Below are positions 27,500-37,369 of a stretch of DNA of 64,000 nt, one piece after another; the first letter of the stretch is position 1, and each line of letters begins with the position of its first letter. The stretch covers positions 1,054,001-1,118,000 of the forward strand of contig CAVUHC010000006.1 in the NCBI GenBank assembly GCA_963741135.1. Direction: 5' to 3'. A program made the position numbers and the translations under genes. This DNA is from Gp6-AA40 sp963741135. Its GTDB lineage: Bacteria > Acidobacteriota > Vicinamibacteria > Vicinamibacterales > UBA2999. The notes beneath the pieces are model-generated. The model was given only the letters and a program-made list of their open reading frames with translations, had not been told where the DNA came from and did not search any database.

Positions 27500-28648
27500 A
27501 TGGCAGTGAAACAGATGTTCGTGGCGCTGGTGCTTGCGCTCGCAGTGGCCGTCATCGCCTCGGCGGGGCTTGACGCGCAGGCCGGCGCGGCCGCCGTCAC
27601 GTTCAAGCTCGGAACCTTCGAGCAGGGCGGGCGGACGTTCCTTGGCCTGGTTCTTCGCGACACGCAGATCGTTGACATCGCTCGCGCAAACGCCGCGTAC
27701 GAGACGTCGAACGGCTCGGCGCCAAAGCTCACCGCACCCGCGGACATGAAACAGCTCATCACGCGGTACGACACGGAATGGAAACCGCGGCTCGCGGCGA
27801 TCGCGAGGACCGTGTCGAGCGCGTCCACCGCGCCGCCGTACGCCTATGCCGTCAGCGCGGTGAAGGTCCTGCCTCCAGTGCGGCCGTCAGTGCAGCTGAA
27901 CGCTGGCGCCAACTACGTGGAGCACGAGCAGGGGATTGCGACGAATCAGGCACGCGCGGGTGGGGGCGGGGCCGCGGGCGGACGAGGTGCGGCACCAGCG
28001 CCGGCGGCGCAGACGGCGCCGGGGATCTGGGAGCGCAAGCCGGGCGACACCCGGGACAACCCGTACCTGTTCCAGAAGTCGCCAACCGTCATCATCGGGG
28101 CCAACGATCCGATCGTCGTTCCGAGGGGACGCGTCCAGATCGATTTCGAGTGCGAGTTCGCGACCGTGATCGCCAAGCCAGCTCACTACGTGCCGGTCGA
28201 CAAGGCGGCCGACTACATCTTCGGATACACGGCGCACCATGACGTCTCGGATCGCGGCGGCCGCGGCGATCGCAAGATGGGCGGCTCCGACTGGCTGATC
28301 GGCAAGAACCACGATACCTTCGGTCCGCTCGGTCCCTACATCGTGCCGAAGGAGTTCATCAAGGATCCGATGCACACGCGGCACACGATGTACCTGAACA
28401 ACGTCGTGATGCAGGACTCGAACACCGATCGCATGAGCCACAACATCTACGAGATGCTGTCGTTTGCGTCCAACATCATCACGTTGAGTCCAGGCGACGT
28501 GATCTCCGGCGGCAGCCCGGCAGGGACCAACATCGAGCGCGCCGATCCGCGCTGGATGCGCGCTGGCGACCTGGCGAAATGCGACATTGAAGGCATCGGC
28601 GTGCTGAACAATCCCGTCGTCGCCGAATCGACGGTGTCGACGCGGTAA
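27500..28648 (+). CDS. Exported fumarylacetoacetate hydrolase-family protein
   Basis: ATG 27500 follows ggaggaaaaac. The 382-residue product begins with a signal peptide (to about residue 27, GLDAQA), which is unusual because FAH enzymes are normally cytosolic. The C-terminal catalytic domain is clear: NYVEHE (138-143), the metal-binding FECEF (216-220), GYTAHHDVSDR, SDWLIGKNHDTFGPLGP and the final GDVISGGSPAGT. A Gly/Ala/Pro-rich insert (about 152-173) interrupts the domain. FAH-type enzymes cleave C-C bonds of oxo acids or act as decarboxylases/hydratases. It follows a cytochrome gene with a 56-base gap. Confidence 0.85.
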   Translation: MAVKQMFVALVLALAVAVIASAGLDAQAGAAAVTFKLGTFEQGGRTFLGLVLRDTQIVDIARANAAYETSNGSAPKLTAPADMKQLITRYDTEWKPRLAAIARTVSSASTAPPYAYAVSAVKVLPPVRPSVQLNAGANYVEHEQGIATNQARAGGGGAAGGRGAAPAPAAQTAPGIWERKPGDTRDNPYLFQKSPTVIIGANDPIVVPRGRVQIDFECEFATVIAKPAHYVPVDKAADYIFGYTAHHDVSDRGGRGDRKMGGSDWLIGKNHDTFGPLGPYIVPKEFIKDPMHTRHTMYLNNVVMQDSNTDRMSHNIYEMLSFASNIITLSPGDVISGGSPAGTNIERADPRWMRAGDLAKCDIEGIGVLNNPVVAESTVSTR

Positions 28649-28649
28649 G

Positions 28650-28735
28650 GAATCAGGGATCAGGATAGGGATCAGGGATCAGGGATTGAGGTTCTGAGTT
28701 CTTGATCCCCGATCCCTGATCCCCGATCCCTTCGT
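28650..28735. repeat. GGGATCAGGGATC long inverted repeat
   Basis: Copies of agggatc in the left arm face gatccc copies in the right arm, forming a long stem between the convergent FAH and cytochrome genes. It may terminate both. Confidence 0.65.
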
Positions 28736-28736
28736 A

Positions 28737-29285
28737 CTAGCAACGATTCGGCATTCCTCCGGGCACGTTGCGGTATTTGGCATGGCAATGCAAGCAGGCC
28801 GTGCCGACCTTATCCGCCGCCTCGAGGATCACATCCTGATCCTTCGACTGTCCCGCCTTGTAGGCCACCATCCCGGCATCGCGGAGCTCCTGAACCCACA
28901 TCTTCCAGTCGGCATTCTGAATCGGAGCCGGCTTGCCGTTGCCGCACGCGCGCGGAATGATCAGGAGGTTGGCAGCCTCGGCCAGTGCCAGCCCGCTGTT
29001 CTCGACCGCTTCCCATCCGCCATACGCGCTCGTGAACGGATCGGACGATGTGGAGGGCCTCACTGCCGGCTTGAACCCCGCCGGGTCGTCGCTCTGTGCG
29101 GTAAAAATCACGTTGGAGGCAGGGTACAGCACGCCGCGCATCACCTGCAGCATGTTCGCGTACACGCGCGGCTGCTGTGCCGTCGCGCCGCGGCCGTTCG
29201 TCGCCTGCGCGAACGCGTGCACGTACGCAGATGCCAGAACCAGGATCCCGACCAGAAGCACTCGTCGACCACCGCAGCGGACCAT
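28737..29285 (-). CDS. Monohaem cytochrome c with C-terminal haem site
   Basis: The start at 29285 follows AGGAGGTTCCC; the open frame further upstream is not coding. The 182-residue product has a signal peptide (ILVLASAYVHAFAQA) and a helical body with the haem motif CLHCH at 164-168, close to the C-terminus. This is the layout of class II (cytochrome c'-like) proteins. It contains LAEAANLLIIPRACGN and WVQELRDAGMVAYKAG helices typical of that fold. It lies upstream-facing with the DUF6644-like genes. Confidence 0.75.
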   Translation of the reverse strand: MVRCGGRRVLLVGILVLASAYVHAFAQATNGRGATAQQPRVYANMLQVMRGVLYPASNVIFTAQSDDPAGFKPAVRPSTSSDPFTSAYGGWEAVENSGLALAEAANLLIIPRACGNGKPAPIQNADWKMWVQELRDAGMVAYKAGQSKDQDVILEAADKVGTACLHCHAKYRNVPGGMPNRC

Positions 29286-29361
29286 GGGAACCTCCTCTTG
29301 CGGTCCGTTATACGTCCCGCCTCGACTATGAGTCAACGCGCGAATGGCGGCGCGTGAAGTA

Positions 29362-29838
29362 TCAGGGAAATCCGATGTAGCGTCCCCCGACGGCCACGAT
29401 GGTCCACAAGGAGAGTGAGACGAGCGCAACAAGCTTGCACAGGGCCGGACTCACGTCTGCTTCATTCGCCATGGCTACTCGTCGATGAACCGACAGCGTG
29501 AAGACGGTCACCAGCAGCAACGCAGCCATCTTCACCCAGAAAAACGTGAGGTAGTAGTACTTGGTGGCGAAACACATGAACAGCAGGACTCCGCTGGACA
29601 CCATCACCAGCAGACCGCGGAACAGCCATCGCTCCGCGTCGTGCGCCAGCGCCGCGACGGGCTGACTGTGCAACCCCAGCCCCAGAAGACGCAGGTCGAC
29701 GACCAGGACCGCTCCCCCAATCAGGGCCAGTCCCATGAGATGAATGGTCGCGATGACCGGAAAGAGCCATGGTGATTGCCGCATCGCGACGAGCGGCGCC
29801 GAATACTGCACCCAGCGGCAGAACTCTAGGACAGACAT
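29362..29838 (-). CDS. DUF6644-like integral membrane protein
   Basis: The 158-residue protein has four to five predicted membrane helices (about 24-45, 70-90, 96-112, 133-150) and an internal VDLRLLGLGL motif after helix 1. It is homologous to the next upstream gene product (MIDLRLLGKTM at the same place). The fold resembles small cytochrome b561-like or DUF2231-like proteins, but no haem-ligand pattern is certain. It is co-oriented with its paralogue, with a 19-base gap. Confidence 0.65.
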   Translation of the reverse strand: MSVLEFCRWVQYSAPLVAMRQSPWLFPVIATIHLMGLALIGGAVLVVDLRLLGLGLHSQPVAALAHDAERWLFRGLLVMVSSGVLLFMCFATKYYYLTFFWVKMAALLLVTVFTLSVHRRVAMANEADVSPALCKLVALVSLSLWTIVAVGGRYIGFP

Positions 29839-29857
29839 TCGAACGGGCGTGCGCCCT

Positions 29858-30361
29858 TCAGCCGAACCAGTAGTCCTGATATGCCATCATGCGTCCCGCC
29901 GTGATGATGATGGCCAGCAATATCAGCGACAGGGCGCCCACCATTCGCACGCGGCGGGGCGGGACAGGATCGAGATCCCATTCACCGACCCGGCGATAGA
30001 TCGTGCGGCGGAACACCCAGACGTTCATGACAGCGATGAGGAGCGCCGCCATTTTGAGCCGAAAGAAGATGTTCTCGTACCGGGCAACCGGCGCGGCATA
30101 GAAGAGAAGGGTCCCGGTGACGACCATCACGAGAAAGCCTGCTTCGCTCCACGGCAGAAGCCGCGTCACGACCTGCGACACGGGCACACGGGTCATCGTT
30201 TTGCCCAGGAGCCGCAGGTCGATCATCGCCGCAGTCCCGACGAACACGCTCAACGTCAGAACGTGAATCATCAGGACGAGCAGAAACACGTAGCGGGATT
30301 CGTGGAGCGCGATGCTCCACGACGTGTTCCCGAGCCACTCGAAAAAACGAAAAAGGTCCAC
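29858..30361 (-). CDS. DUF6644-like integral membrane protein, paralogue
   Basis: A GTG start at 30361 gives a 167-residue protein with about five membrane helices and the shared MIDLRLLG motif. HESRYVFLLVLMIHVLTL contains two His that could bind haem or metal. It lies 42 bases after a DUF6152 gene; this DUF6152/DUF6644 grouping, with WEG genes near, suggests one envelope system. Confidence 0.65.
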   Translation of the reverse strand: MDLFRFFEWLGNTSWSIALHESRYVFLLVLMIHVLTLSVFVGTAAMIDLRLLGKTMTRVPVSQVVTRLLPWSEAGFLVMVVTGTLLFYAAPVARYENIFFRLKMAALLIAVMNVWVFRRTIYRRVGEWDLDPVPPRRVRMVGALSLILLAIIITAGRMMAYQDYWFG

Positions 30362-30403
30362 CGAGGCCGCCCCGGCCCCTGCACAACCGATTCGCGGTTG
30401 GTC

Positions 30404-30829
30404 CTACTTCTTAGGGGCCGTCTGGCCGTCAGCGCCGGGAGCCGAGCCGCCCATGAAGACCTTGCGGCCATCGAGGTACTCCACGAACACGCCGACGCCC
30501 TTGGGCTCACCGCTCTTCGCCCGGTAACCGAACAGCTTGATCTCGGTTCCCACGGCCAAGCTGGTCTTGGTGATGCCGTTTCTCAAGAGGTTGGTCGGAG
30601 GACCACCTTCGATGCCCCAGTTCGTGACCGTGCCGTCGGGCTGCTTGACGTCGATCCAGATCCAGGCGTGCGGATTCACCAGTTCGACCTTGGTGACCGT
30701 CCCCTGCAGGTTGACCGGGTTGTTCTCGTCAAACGCCGCGGCAAATGAGTGATGCGCACCAGCTGGCACGGCGGCCAGCAGCAGACCGAGGGCAGCAATC
30801 ACGCCGAGGAACTTAAGTGTCATCCGCAT
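30404..30829 (-). CDS. DUF6152 family secreted protein
   Basis: The start at 30829 follows GGAGAG at about 8 bases. The 141-residue product has a signal peptide ending AGAHH and the family blocks FAAAFDENNPVNLQGTVTKVELVNPHAWIWIDV, WGIEGGPPTNLLRNG, GTEIKLFGYRAKSG and DGRKVFMGGSAPG. It is intact. It heads the DUF6152-DUF6644-DUF6644 run and lies 52 bases after a long-form WEG gene. Confidence 0.8.
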   Translation of the reverse strand: MRMTLKFLGVIAALGLLLAAVPAGAHHSFAAAFDENNPVNLQGTVTKVELVNPHAWIWIDVKQPDGTVTNWGIEGGPPTNLLRNGITKTSLAVGTEIKLFGYRAKSGEPKGVGVFVEYLDGRKVFMGGSAPGADGQTAPKK

Positions 30830-30881
30830 CTGGCGCTCTCCTTCGTTATTTGTGCATTCGCGTGGTTTCATTTCGACATGA

Positions 30882-32030
30882 TTAGTCGGGCGGCGCCGCG
30901 AAGGTGCCACCGCGCATATCGCGAGTCCCTTCGCGCTCCCGGATCTGCGTGCCTTTCACGACGTTGATCAACCCGTAGTTCTGCTCGTGGCAGGCGAATT
31001 CATAGATCATCGACGGTTCGATTCTCGGCATCGTCGTGTCTACCGACCAGGGCCTCGTCCATGTTTTCGGATCGGTGACAGTGTACTGGTAGCGGACCGT
31101 ATTCGGGCCGACTCGTGTGAAACGTTCAACGATCTGCAACGCATCGGTGGAGCCGAGGAAATTGTTGGCCGGAGTCTTCGCATTGAAGTTCGTCGTTTCG
31201 ACAACCAGCGTGTTGCCCTCCCAGTGGCCGCGGGAATCGCCCAGCCATTGCCGAACCTGTTCCGGAACGTGCGGGCGGCTGTTCACCGGGATGATGCGCA
31301 CGTCGTTGTTCGACTGCATGACGATGGTCAGATATCCAGGGCTCTGGAAGAAGAACGCCTCCGCAGTCACGCCGGCCGCGGCGGCCGCCGAATCCGCACC
31401 AGGGTTGCCGCCCCGGACGAGCGGGAGGGCGCCGAGGCCCAGGACGCATCGCGTGTACAGATTGCCGAACGTCTTCACGCCGGCGGCCGGGTCTCGCTGC
31501 TTCGCGGCGGCGGCCGCAGCCGCGCGCCGCTGCTGCGCCTCCTGCACGAGCGGAGGCAGCCGTCCATTCTCGGGATCGACGATGAGCGAAGTGCGCAGGT
31601 TCGGTGTCGTGCCCCCCTGCCACGCGTCCATCGCGTACTCTTTCCAATCGTAGTGAACCGTTCGCGGATCGACCTCCGCGTCGGACTCCGCGGCCTTCTT
31701 GTACTCGGCGATCGCTTCCTCTTCCGTGTAGAACGCCTTGTTGCCCAGCGCCTCGGGACGCTGCAGCCGCGTGTAGGTCGCGGTATTCCAGACGCCGCGC
31801 AAATCGGGGTCGCCCCATGGCGTCTTCGGGACGGTGTATGACTTGAGGGCGTTAGCCGCTTTGAAGGCGTCGGCGGCCGCCTTGACCGCCGCCTCCGTGT
31901 CCGTGGTCGTCGACGGGAGCGCCTTGTTGCCAGACGGGGCTTGCGCAACCAGCACCGCCATCGACGCGGCAACCACCATCACAAGGATAAGAGCGCTCGA
32001 TATCAGAAGCATCCGATTCCGCATGTGCAT
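30882..32030 (-). CDS. WEG-family secreted protein, long form
   Basis: An ATG at 32030 behind AGGAG is used (GTG 32033 also open). The product of about 382 residues has an N-terminal signal/anchor (LISSALILVMVVAASMAVLVAQA), an Ala-rich helix (TEAAVKAAADAFKAAN), then the family core: PWGDPDLRGVWNTATYTRLQRP, the extra block AFYTEEEAIAEYKK...DPRTVHYDWKEYAMDAWQ seen only in long forms, RCVLG, VMQSNNDVRIIPVNSRPH, WLGDSRGHWEGNTLVVETTNF and the C-terminal ACHEQNYGLINVVKG. It is very similar to the product of 36122-37204. Probably periplasmic; no catalytic role can be assigned. Confidence 0.75.
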   Translation of the reverse strand: MHMRNRMLLISSALILVMVVAASMAVLVAQAPSGNKALPSTTTDTEAAVKAAADAFKAANALKSYTVPKTPWGDPDLRGVWNTATYTRLQRPEALGNKAFYTEEEAIAEYKKAAESDAEVDPRTVHYDWKEYAMDAWQGGTTPNLRTSLIVDPENGRLPPLVQEAQQRRAAAAAAAKQRDPAAGVKTFGNLYTRCVLGLGALPLVRGGNPGADSAAAAAGVTAEAFFFQSPGYLTIVMQSNNDVRIIPVNSRPHVPEQVRQWLGDSRGHWEGNTLVVETTNFNAKTPANNFLGSTDALQIVERFTRVGPNTVRYQYTVTDPKTWTRPWSVDTTMPRIEPSMIYEFACHEQNYGLINVVKGTQIREREGTRDMRGGTFAAPPD

Positions 32031-32040
32031 CACTCCTCAG

Positions 32041-32915
32041 TCACCGTGCCGTTCGATTAGGGGGATTATAGAGCCCAAGCGGCGTGTACATCATCTCTTC
32101 CACAAACGGCACGCAGTTGAACTCGAGCAGCTGGACATTCGGCTCCAGGCGACGATAGATCGGGAAACTGATCTTCCAGGGCCGCGTGAAGACGGCCGGG
32201 TCTTCGATCGTGGCTTCGTACATTGAGATGGTTGGCGCCCCTGGGCGTCCAGCGTTCCACCACGTGGAGCGTGTCGGTGGCGAAATTCCCCGCCCGGTCG
32301 AACCACGTGTTGCCGTTGAAGCCTTTCACGTCAACCACCAGCGTATCCCCTTCCCAGCGGCCGTTCGACCATCCCATCCAGGAGTCGACCGGCGCCTCCT
32401 GATGCTTGTCCATGAAGATCGTGCGCATGGCGCCTTTGTATTCGTACACCATCAGGATCTGTTCCCGGTTCTGAAAAATCTGAAACGGAAACGGCATGTA
32501 GTTCGCGCGCGGCACGCCCGGCCGGTAGCACTGGAGCTCCGGGATCGCCGGTGTCAAAACGATGCGGATCGTTGGTGACCTTGACGTTCATCCGATTCTT
32601 GAACTTCTCCTGCTTCACCTTCAGCGCTTCGGGCTTGTAGGGAATCGTACCACCCTCGACGATACCCATCCCTCCAGGCTGTGCCCCCCAGGCGCCCATG
32701 ATGTCAGATCGAGGTCCCGCGTCGGCATGATGCGCCTCTATGTCCCAATTGGCCGTCGTGAAGGTCTGCCAGATCCCGTTCAGGTTCGGCTTGCCGTCCT
32801 CCGTCCGCCCTGCTGCCGGCGCCTGGCCCTGGCCGGGGACTGCCGCCGCCCAGAATACAGCCACCACGGCGATGAGCGCCGAAACCGCTGTCAACGTCCT
32901 CAACCCAATGCGCAT
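32041..32915 (-). CDS. WEG-family secreted protein, short form, two frameshifts
   Basis: ATG 32915 behind GGAGGG starts a signal peptide (AVSALIAVVAVFWAAAVPGQGQ). The pieces are GKPNLNGIWQTFTTANWDIEAHHA in frame 1, then ELQCYRPGVPRANYMPFPFQI and DSWMGWSNGRWEGDTLVVDVKGFNGNTWF after a shift near 32560, then YEATIEDPAVFTRPWKISFPIYRR after a shift near 32230. The order agrees with the paralogue at 52348-53315, so the gene is complete apart from the shifts. Confidence 0.65.
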
Positions 32916-32946
32916 CACGTCCCTCCACCCTTTACGCGCTTCACGC

Positions 32947-35900
32947 TCAGAAATCGAGCTGCGCGCCGACTCTCAACAACCGTGGACTCAAAACCTGTGC
33001 GGCGTTCAGCCACGACGCACCGTAGGTCGGCGTCACGCTGAGCACGCTGCTCGCGTTGAAGATGTTGTAGACATCCAGGCTGCCTCGCAGCCGTGTCGTC
33101 CCTCCGAGCCGGAACACACGCGACAGCCGCACGTCCACCTGTGTGAGACGCGGCTCGAACATCGTGTTCGGCGGAATCAACTCGGTTCGCACCGTCGCCG
33201 TGCACGTGGCGATCGCCTGGCTCGGGCACGCCGCCAGGTTGCGGCCAATCGCGTCCCTGATCTGCGCGTTGGTGATCACGTAGCTCGCGGTAATCGGGAT
33301 GCCGGGACTGTTCTGGAATATCGCGCTGGTCTCGAGATCCCACGGCAGCGGATACACCGCCAGGAACTTGAACTGCGTGCCTGACAACCATGGCGGCGCC
33401 ACGTGGCAGAACTCCGCGTTTCTCGGCGCCGTCGACGTCGCCGGCAACGCGGGCACGTTGAGGAACACCTGCGCTGGAGTCGTCGTTGGAGTGCCAGTCG
33501 GTCCGAGCGCGATCAGCGAGGCATTGTCGTTGACATAGCAGTTGTCGGTGACCGTGCGGCCCACGCTGAGGCCGCCGGAGAATTGCGCGCCCTGCCCGAA
33601 TCGCCCGCTGAGCGACAGATCGAGGCCGTTGTACACCTGCTTCTGCCCGTCGCCGTAGTTCGACGACTGGGTCACGAGATTGTCGACCCGTCCGAACAAT
33701 TCGGGCTTGATGTCGTACAGGCCGCAAATCCGATTTCCGCCGCCACCGGGTAGCCGGGAATCGCTCGGCGCCGTGATGCAGTAGGAGTCGTAGCCGCTGG
33801 CCGGAACAGCCTCGTTGTTCATGACCAGGTAGCCGCGGTACCAGGTGCGGAAGTATCCGACGTTCAGCGCGAGGCCCTGCGTCAGCTCGTGCTGGACGTT
33901 GACCGACGCCTGCCAGTTGTGGAACTGGTCGTTGAAGCCCTGCAGCGAATCGGGCGCGTTGCGGGTCGACAGCCGCTGCCGGCCGAAGTTCTGATCCGAC
34001 CACGGTCCGCATTCGCCGTTGGCGACCGGGTTCAGCAGCTCACAATCGGGAGCAAAGTTGCCGCTTCGGCGGTCACCGACTCCGAACGTGGTGTCGTTCC
34101 ACGACCGGTTCGTGGTGAGCGAGAACAGACTTGACGGGATTGGCCGGTGACACGCGGATGATGTCGGGATAGCGGCCGATGGAACCCTTGATGGCGGTCT
34201 TGCCGGTGCCAAACAGATCGTAGGCGCCGCCGAGGCGCGGGCTGAGATTCCGCCAGTGCGGGATGTGCTTTGCCGCCGGGATGCGGCGCTCGCCCACGAA
34301 GAATCCGGCGGGTGACACGAGCTCCGGACTCGACATGTCGACGTCGTTGTAGCGAAGCCCGAGATTGACCGTCATTCGCCGGATCGTCCACTGATCCTGC
34401 GCGTAGAGGGCGATGTCGTTCGCCGATTCTTCGAAATGACGTCGGCGACGCCAGCAGCTGCAACGACACCGGACGCTGGTTGTTGAACGTGTAGAGGATC
34501 GCCCGATTGGCCATGAACAGATCCGAGCCGAATTTGTCGTTGTCGCCGGTCCTGACCTCGCGGACGTTCAGGCCGGTCTTGAAGTTGTGCGACCCGGTGA
34601 CATAGGTGACCGCGAACTGCTGGTGATACTGCCGGCGAGGCAAGGTCGAATACGACGCTCCGCCGGCGGTTGGCGCCGTACGCCGCGCCGTATTTCAGGT
34701 CCAGCGACTGTTCGGTGATCTGGATGCTGTTGACGTCGACACCTTCACCACGCTTGTTCTGCTGCAGTGATGTGGTTCGCTCCGCCCGCAACCGTGATGA
34801 GCATCCGGTTCGTCACCGGATACGTCCACGTGCTGGTCAGGTTGAAGTCCGGTTCGTACTCGTGCTCGGTGGCCGCTTCAGGCGTGACCAGCGGGCCCGC
34901 CCTGCGGCCGGAACAACGCGTACACGCAGTTGCAGTTGTGCTGGAACGATCCGGAGACCACGACCTTGTGTTTTTCGGCGGCCTGCAACGTGAGGCGAAG
35001 ACTGTAGTCCCGGTAGAAGTCGTTGCTGTGCGGCGGGCCGACTGAGGTCCGGCACGTACAGCATGCTTTCCGGCTGCTTGACCGCATTCCAGTAGATGCC
35101 CGCGGCGTACTGCTGCGTGACACTCTTTCGCGCCGCGCCGAAGAACCACAGCCTGTTCTGCTTGATCGGCCCGCCCAGGCCGCCCGAGGCCTCGACGAAC
35201 TTCTTGATCGACGCCAGCCCGCTGGGTCGCGCTATTGAGGCCGCGGGCAATCAGATCGTCGCCGATGTTGTTGCTCTGCAGGTCCGGGCCGGTGTACGCA
35301 ATGTTGGCCAACCCCGAGAACACGTTGCCGCCGTCCTTCGGGATCATGTTGAGCTGCACACCGCCGGTATCGCGGTCCGCTCCGATGCCGCTCGTCTCGG
35401 CGACCACTTCCTGAAAGGTGGCGCCAGTTCCAGACGAAGACGCCGGTGTTCGACGCCGCCATCTCGGTGTTCATGCCGTCGATGACGGGCTGCGCGTTCG
35501 GCGCCCCGTGAATCGCGAACCGGGTCTGCGACCGGTCGCTCAACGCCGCCGGACGCGCGGTCGCCTTCGTTGTTCAAAACCGCGCCGGGCAGGACCGCGA
35601 TCAATGTCGAGAGCCGTCCGTTGCCCGGGAGCGACTCCAGGGTCTCGGCCGCGTACTGCGTCTGCGCGCGAGAGCTCCGCGTGTCGACGAGCGGCGCCTC
35701 ACCCGACACGGTAATCGTTTCCGCGAGCGTGCCGACTCCAAGCTCGACGTCCACGGTGGCCGTGAATTCTGCCCGCAGCTCGATACCGGTGCGCCTGACG
35801 GTGGTGAAGCCGGGCAGGGTGAAGGTAACGTGTACGGACCTGGACGCAGATCGACGATGCGGTAGAGGCCCTGAGCGTCGGTCACAACCGAGCGAACCTT

Positions 35901-36102
35901 TTCGATCAATGCGGGGCTGGCCGCTTCGACAGTGACGCCGGGGAGCACGCCGCCGGACGTGTCGCGGACGACGTCCCGTGACGCTGGTCTGCGCCCACGC
36001 AGTGACCGGCAGGAACAGGAATACGAGAGCCCACACCACGAACGACGCCGTCCCAACAGGTCCCATCGGGTTCCATCCTAGTTGACAACGAGAAGCACTC
36101 AT
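32947..36102 (-). pseudogene. Oar-type TonB-dependent receptor with many frameshifts
   Basis: The locus reads from a signal peptide (VVWALVFLFLPVTAWAQT), through VRDTSGGVLPGVTVEAASPALIEKVRS, PVIDGMNTEMAASNTG, GVQLNMIPKDGGNVFSG and the middle barrel, to an intact 34212-32947 part ending LLRVGAQLDF. About ten frame changes lie between 34050 and 36000, whereas the last 1.1 kb has none. It is homologous to the receptor at 13688-16755 (shared GPWSDQNFGRQR-like, CGLYDIKPELFGRVDNLVTQ). The dense clustering points to a real pseudogene or a badly resolved repeat region in the assembly. Confidence 0.7.
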
Positions 36103-36121
36103 AAAAAGGCTGTTACGCCCC

Positions 36122-37204
36122 TCAACGGTCTCTTTCTGGAGTCTCACGCGCCGGCTGCGCGCGTCCCGCGGCGGCTTCGCCCGCGCGGATCTGCGCGCCT
36201 TTGACGACGTTGATCAGACCATAGTTCTGTTCGTGGCAGGCGAACTCGTACATCCCCGGCTCGATCCTCGGCCAAGGAACCTCCACCGACCAGGGCCTGG
36301 TCCACGTCGTCGGATCGCTGACCGTGAATTCGTATTTGATCGTCTTTGGATCGACGCGCGTCAGGCGTTCAACCAGGTGCATACCGCTGGTCGATCCGCG
36401 CCACTCCCTTTTGTCGCTGAAATTGGTCGTGTCAATGACGAGTGTATTGCCTTCCCAGTGGCCACGGGAGTCCCCCAGCCACGTGCCGACCTGCCGCGGG
36501 AGATGCGGACGGCCGTCCAGCGGAATGATGCGGGTGTCGTTGTTCGACTGCATCACGAGCACGACATATCCCGGCGCCTGTACGACCTGAGACTCGCTGT
36601 CGTGGTTGAGCGGAAGGCGTGGCGGTCCCTGATTGCCCGTTACGCAACGCTCGTACAGGCCGCGGGTCGACACCTCGGCGGTCGCGTCCCTCCGTGCGGC
36701 GGCCGCTCGCTTCTGCCCCTCAGGCGTCAGAGGAGGAATCTTTCCGTTTGGCGGATCCACGATCAGCGACGTGCGCAGGTTCGGTCTCACCGGGCTTTGC
36801 CAGGCGTCCATCCCGTACTCTTTCCAGTCGTAATGAACGGTGCGCGGATCGACTTCAGCGTCGGCCTCGACCGCCTTCCTGAACGCGGCGATCGCTTCCT
36901 GTTCCGTATAAAACGCCTTTCCCTGGACGTCAGCGGGACGTTCGAGAGGCGTATAACTGAGGCTTAAATAGTATCCCTGGAGGTCAGGATCGCCCCAGGG
37001 GGTACGGGGCGGGGTCCAATTAGCGGCCGCTGCCGCGGCTCTTGCGGCGTCGGTCGCCGCTTTGATGGCCGCGTCTGTGCTGGTGGTCGTCGGATCGAAC
37101 GACTTCGTCCCGGACGGGGTCTGGCCGGCGCGCACCTGCACGCACAGCCCGAACACCATCACGAGTGTCACAGCAGCCAACGGCACGAGAACTCGGGCGC
37201 GCAT
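36122..37204 (-). CDS. WEG-family secreted protein, long form
   Basis: The 360-residue product has a signal peptide (LAAVTLVMVFGLCVQVRAG), an Ala-rich helix, and the long-form family core: TPWGDPDLQGYYLSLSYTPLERP, AFYTEQEAIAAFRK, DPRTVHYDWKEYGMDAWQ, LIVDPPNGKIPPLTPEGQ, RCVTGNQGPPRLP, VMQSNNDTRIIPLDGRPHLP, GDSRGHWEGNTLVIDTTNFS and ACHEQNYGLINVVKGAQ. The Cys in RCVTG and that in ACHEQN are conserved among the WEG proteins here and could form a disulfide. It lies at the head of the minus-strand block that runs on into the receptor, 19 bases before it. Confidence 0.75.
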   Translation of the reverse strand: MRARVLVPLAAVTLVMVFGLCVQVRAGQTPSGTKSFDPTTTSTDAAIKAATDAARAAAAAANWTPPRTPWGDPDLQGYYLSLSYTPLERPADVQGKAFYTEQEAIAAFRKAVEADAEVDPRTVHYDWKEYGMDAWQSPVRPNLRTSLIVDPPNGKIPPLTPEGQKRAAAARRDATAEVSTRGLYERCVTGNQGPPRLPLNHDSESQVVQAPGYVVLVMQSNNDTRIIPLDGRPHLPRQVGTWLGDSRGHWEGNTLVIDTTNFSDKREWRGSTSGMHLVERLTRVDPKTIKYEFTVSDPTTWTRPWSVEVPWPRIEPGMYEFACHEQNYGLINVVKGAQIRAGEAAAGRAQPARETPERDR

Positions 37205-37369
37205 CTCAAAACCCCCTGATTCCCTATTGGCACCGTGCTCTACAACTTGCAGGTGATGACGGTGGTCCGCGGTCTATAGCATGCGGGTTGACGGACGGTC
37301 AAGAAAATCTTCTTCGCTTGAAAAGCTTGGGCTAAACTTCAGTTTTCACACTGCCGAAAGAGGGTCCGA
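37205..37369. promoter_or_regulatory. Divergent intergenic region
   Basis: It separates the minus-strand WEG/receptor block from the NHL gene. The string gggctaaacttc at about 37328-37339 recurs at about 63209-63220, upstream of the cytochrome at 63290, and may be a shared promoter element around a TAAACT hexamer. Confidence 0.35.
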
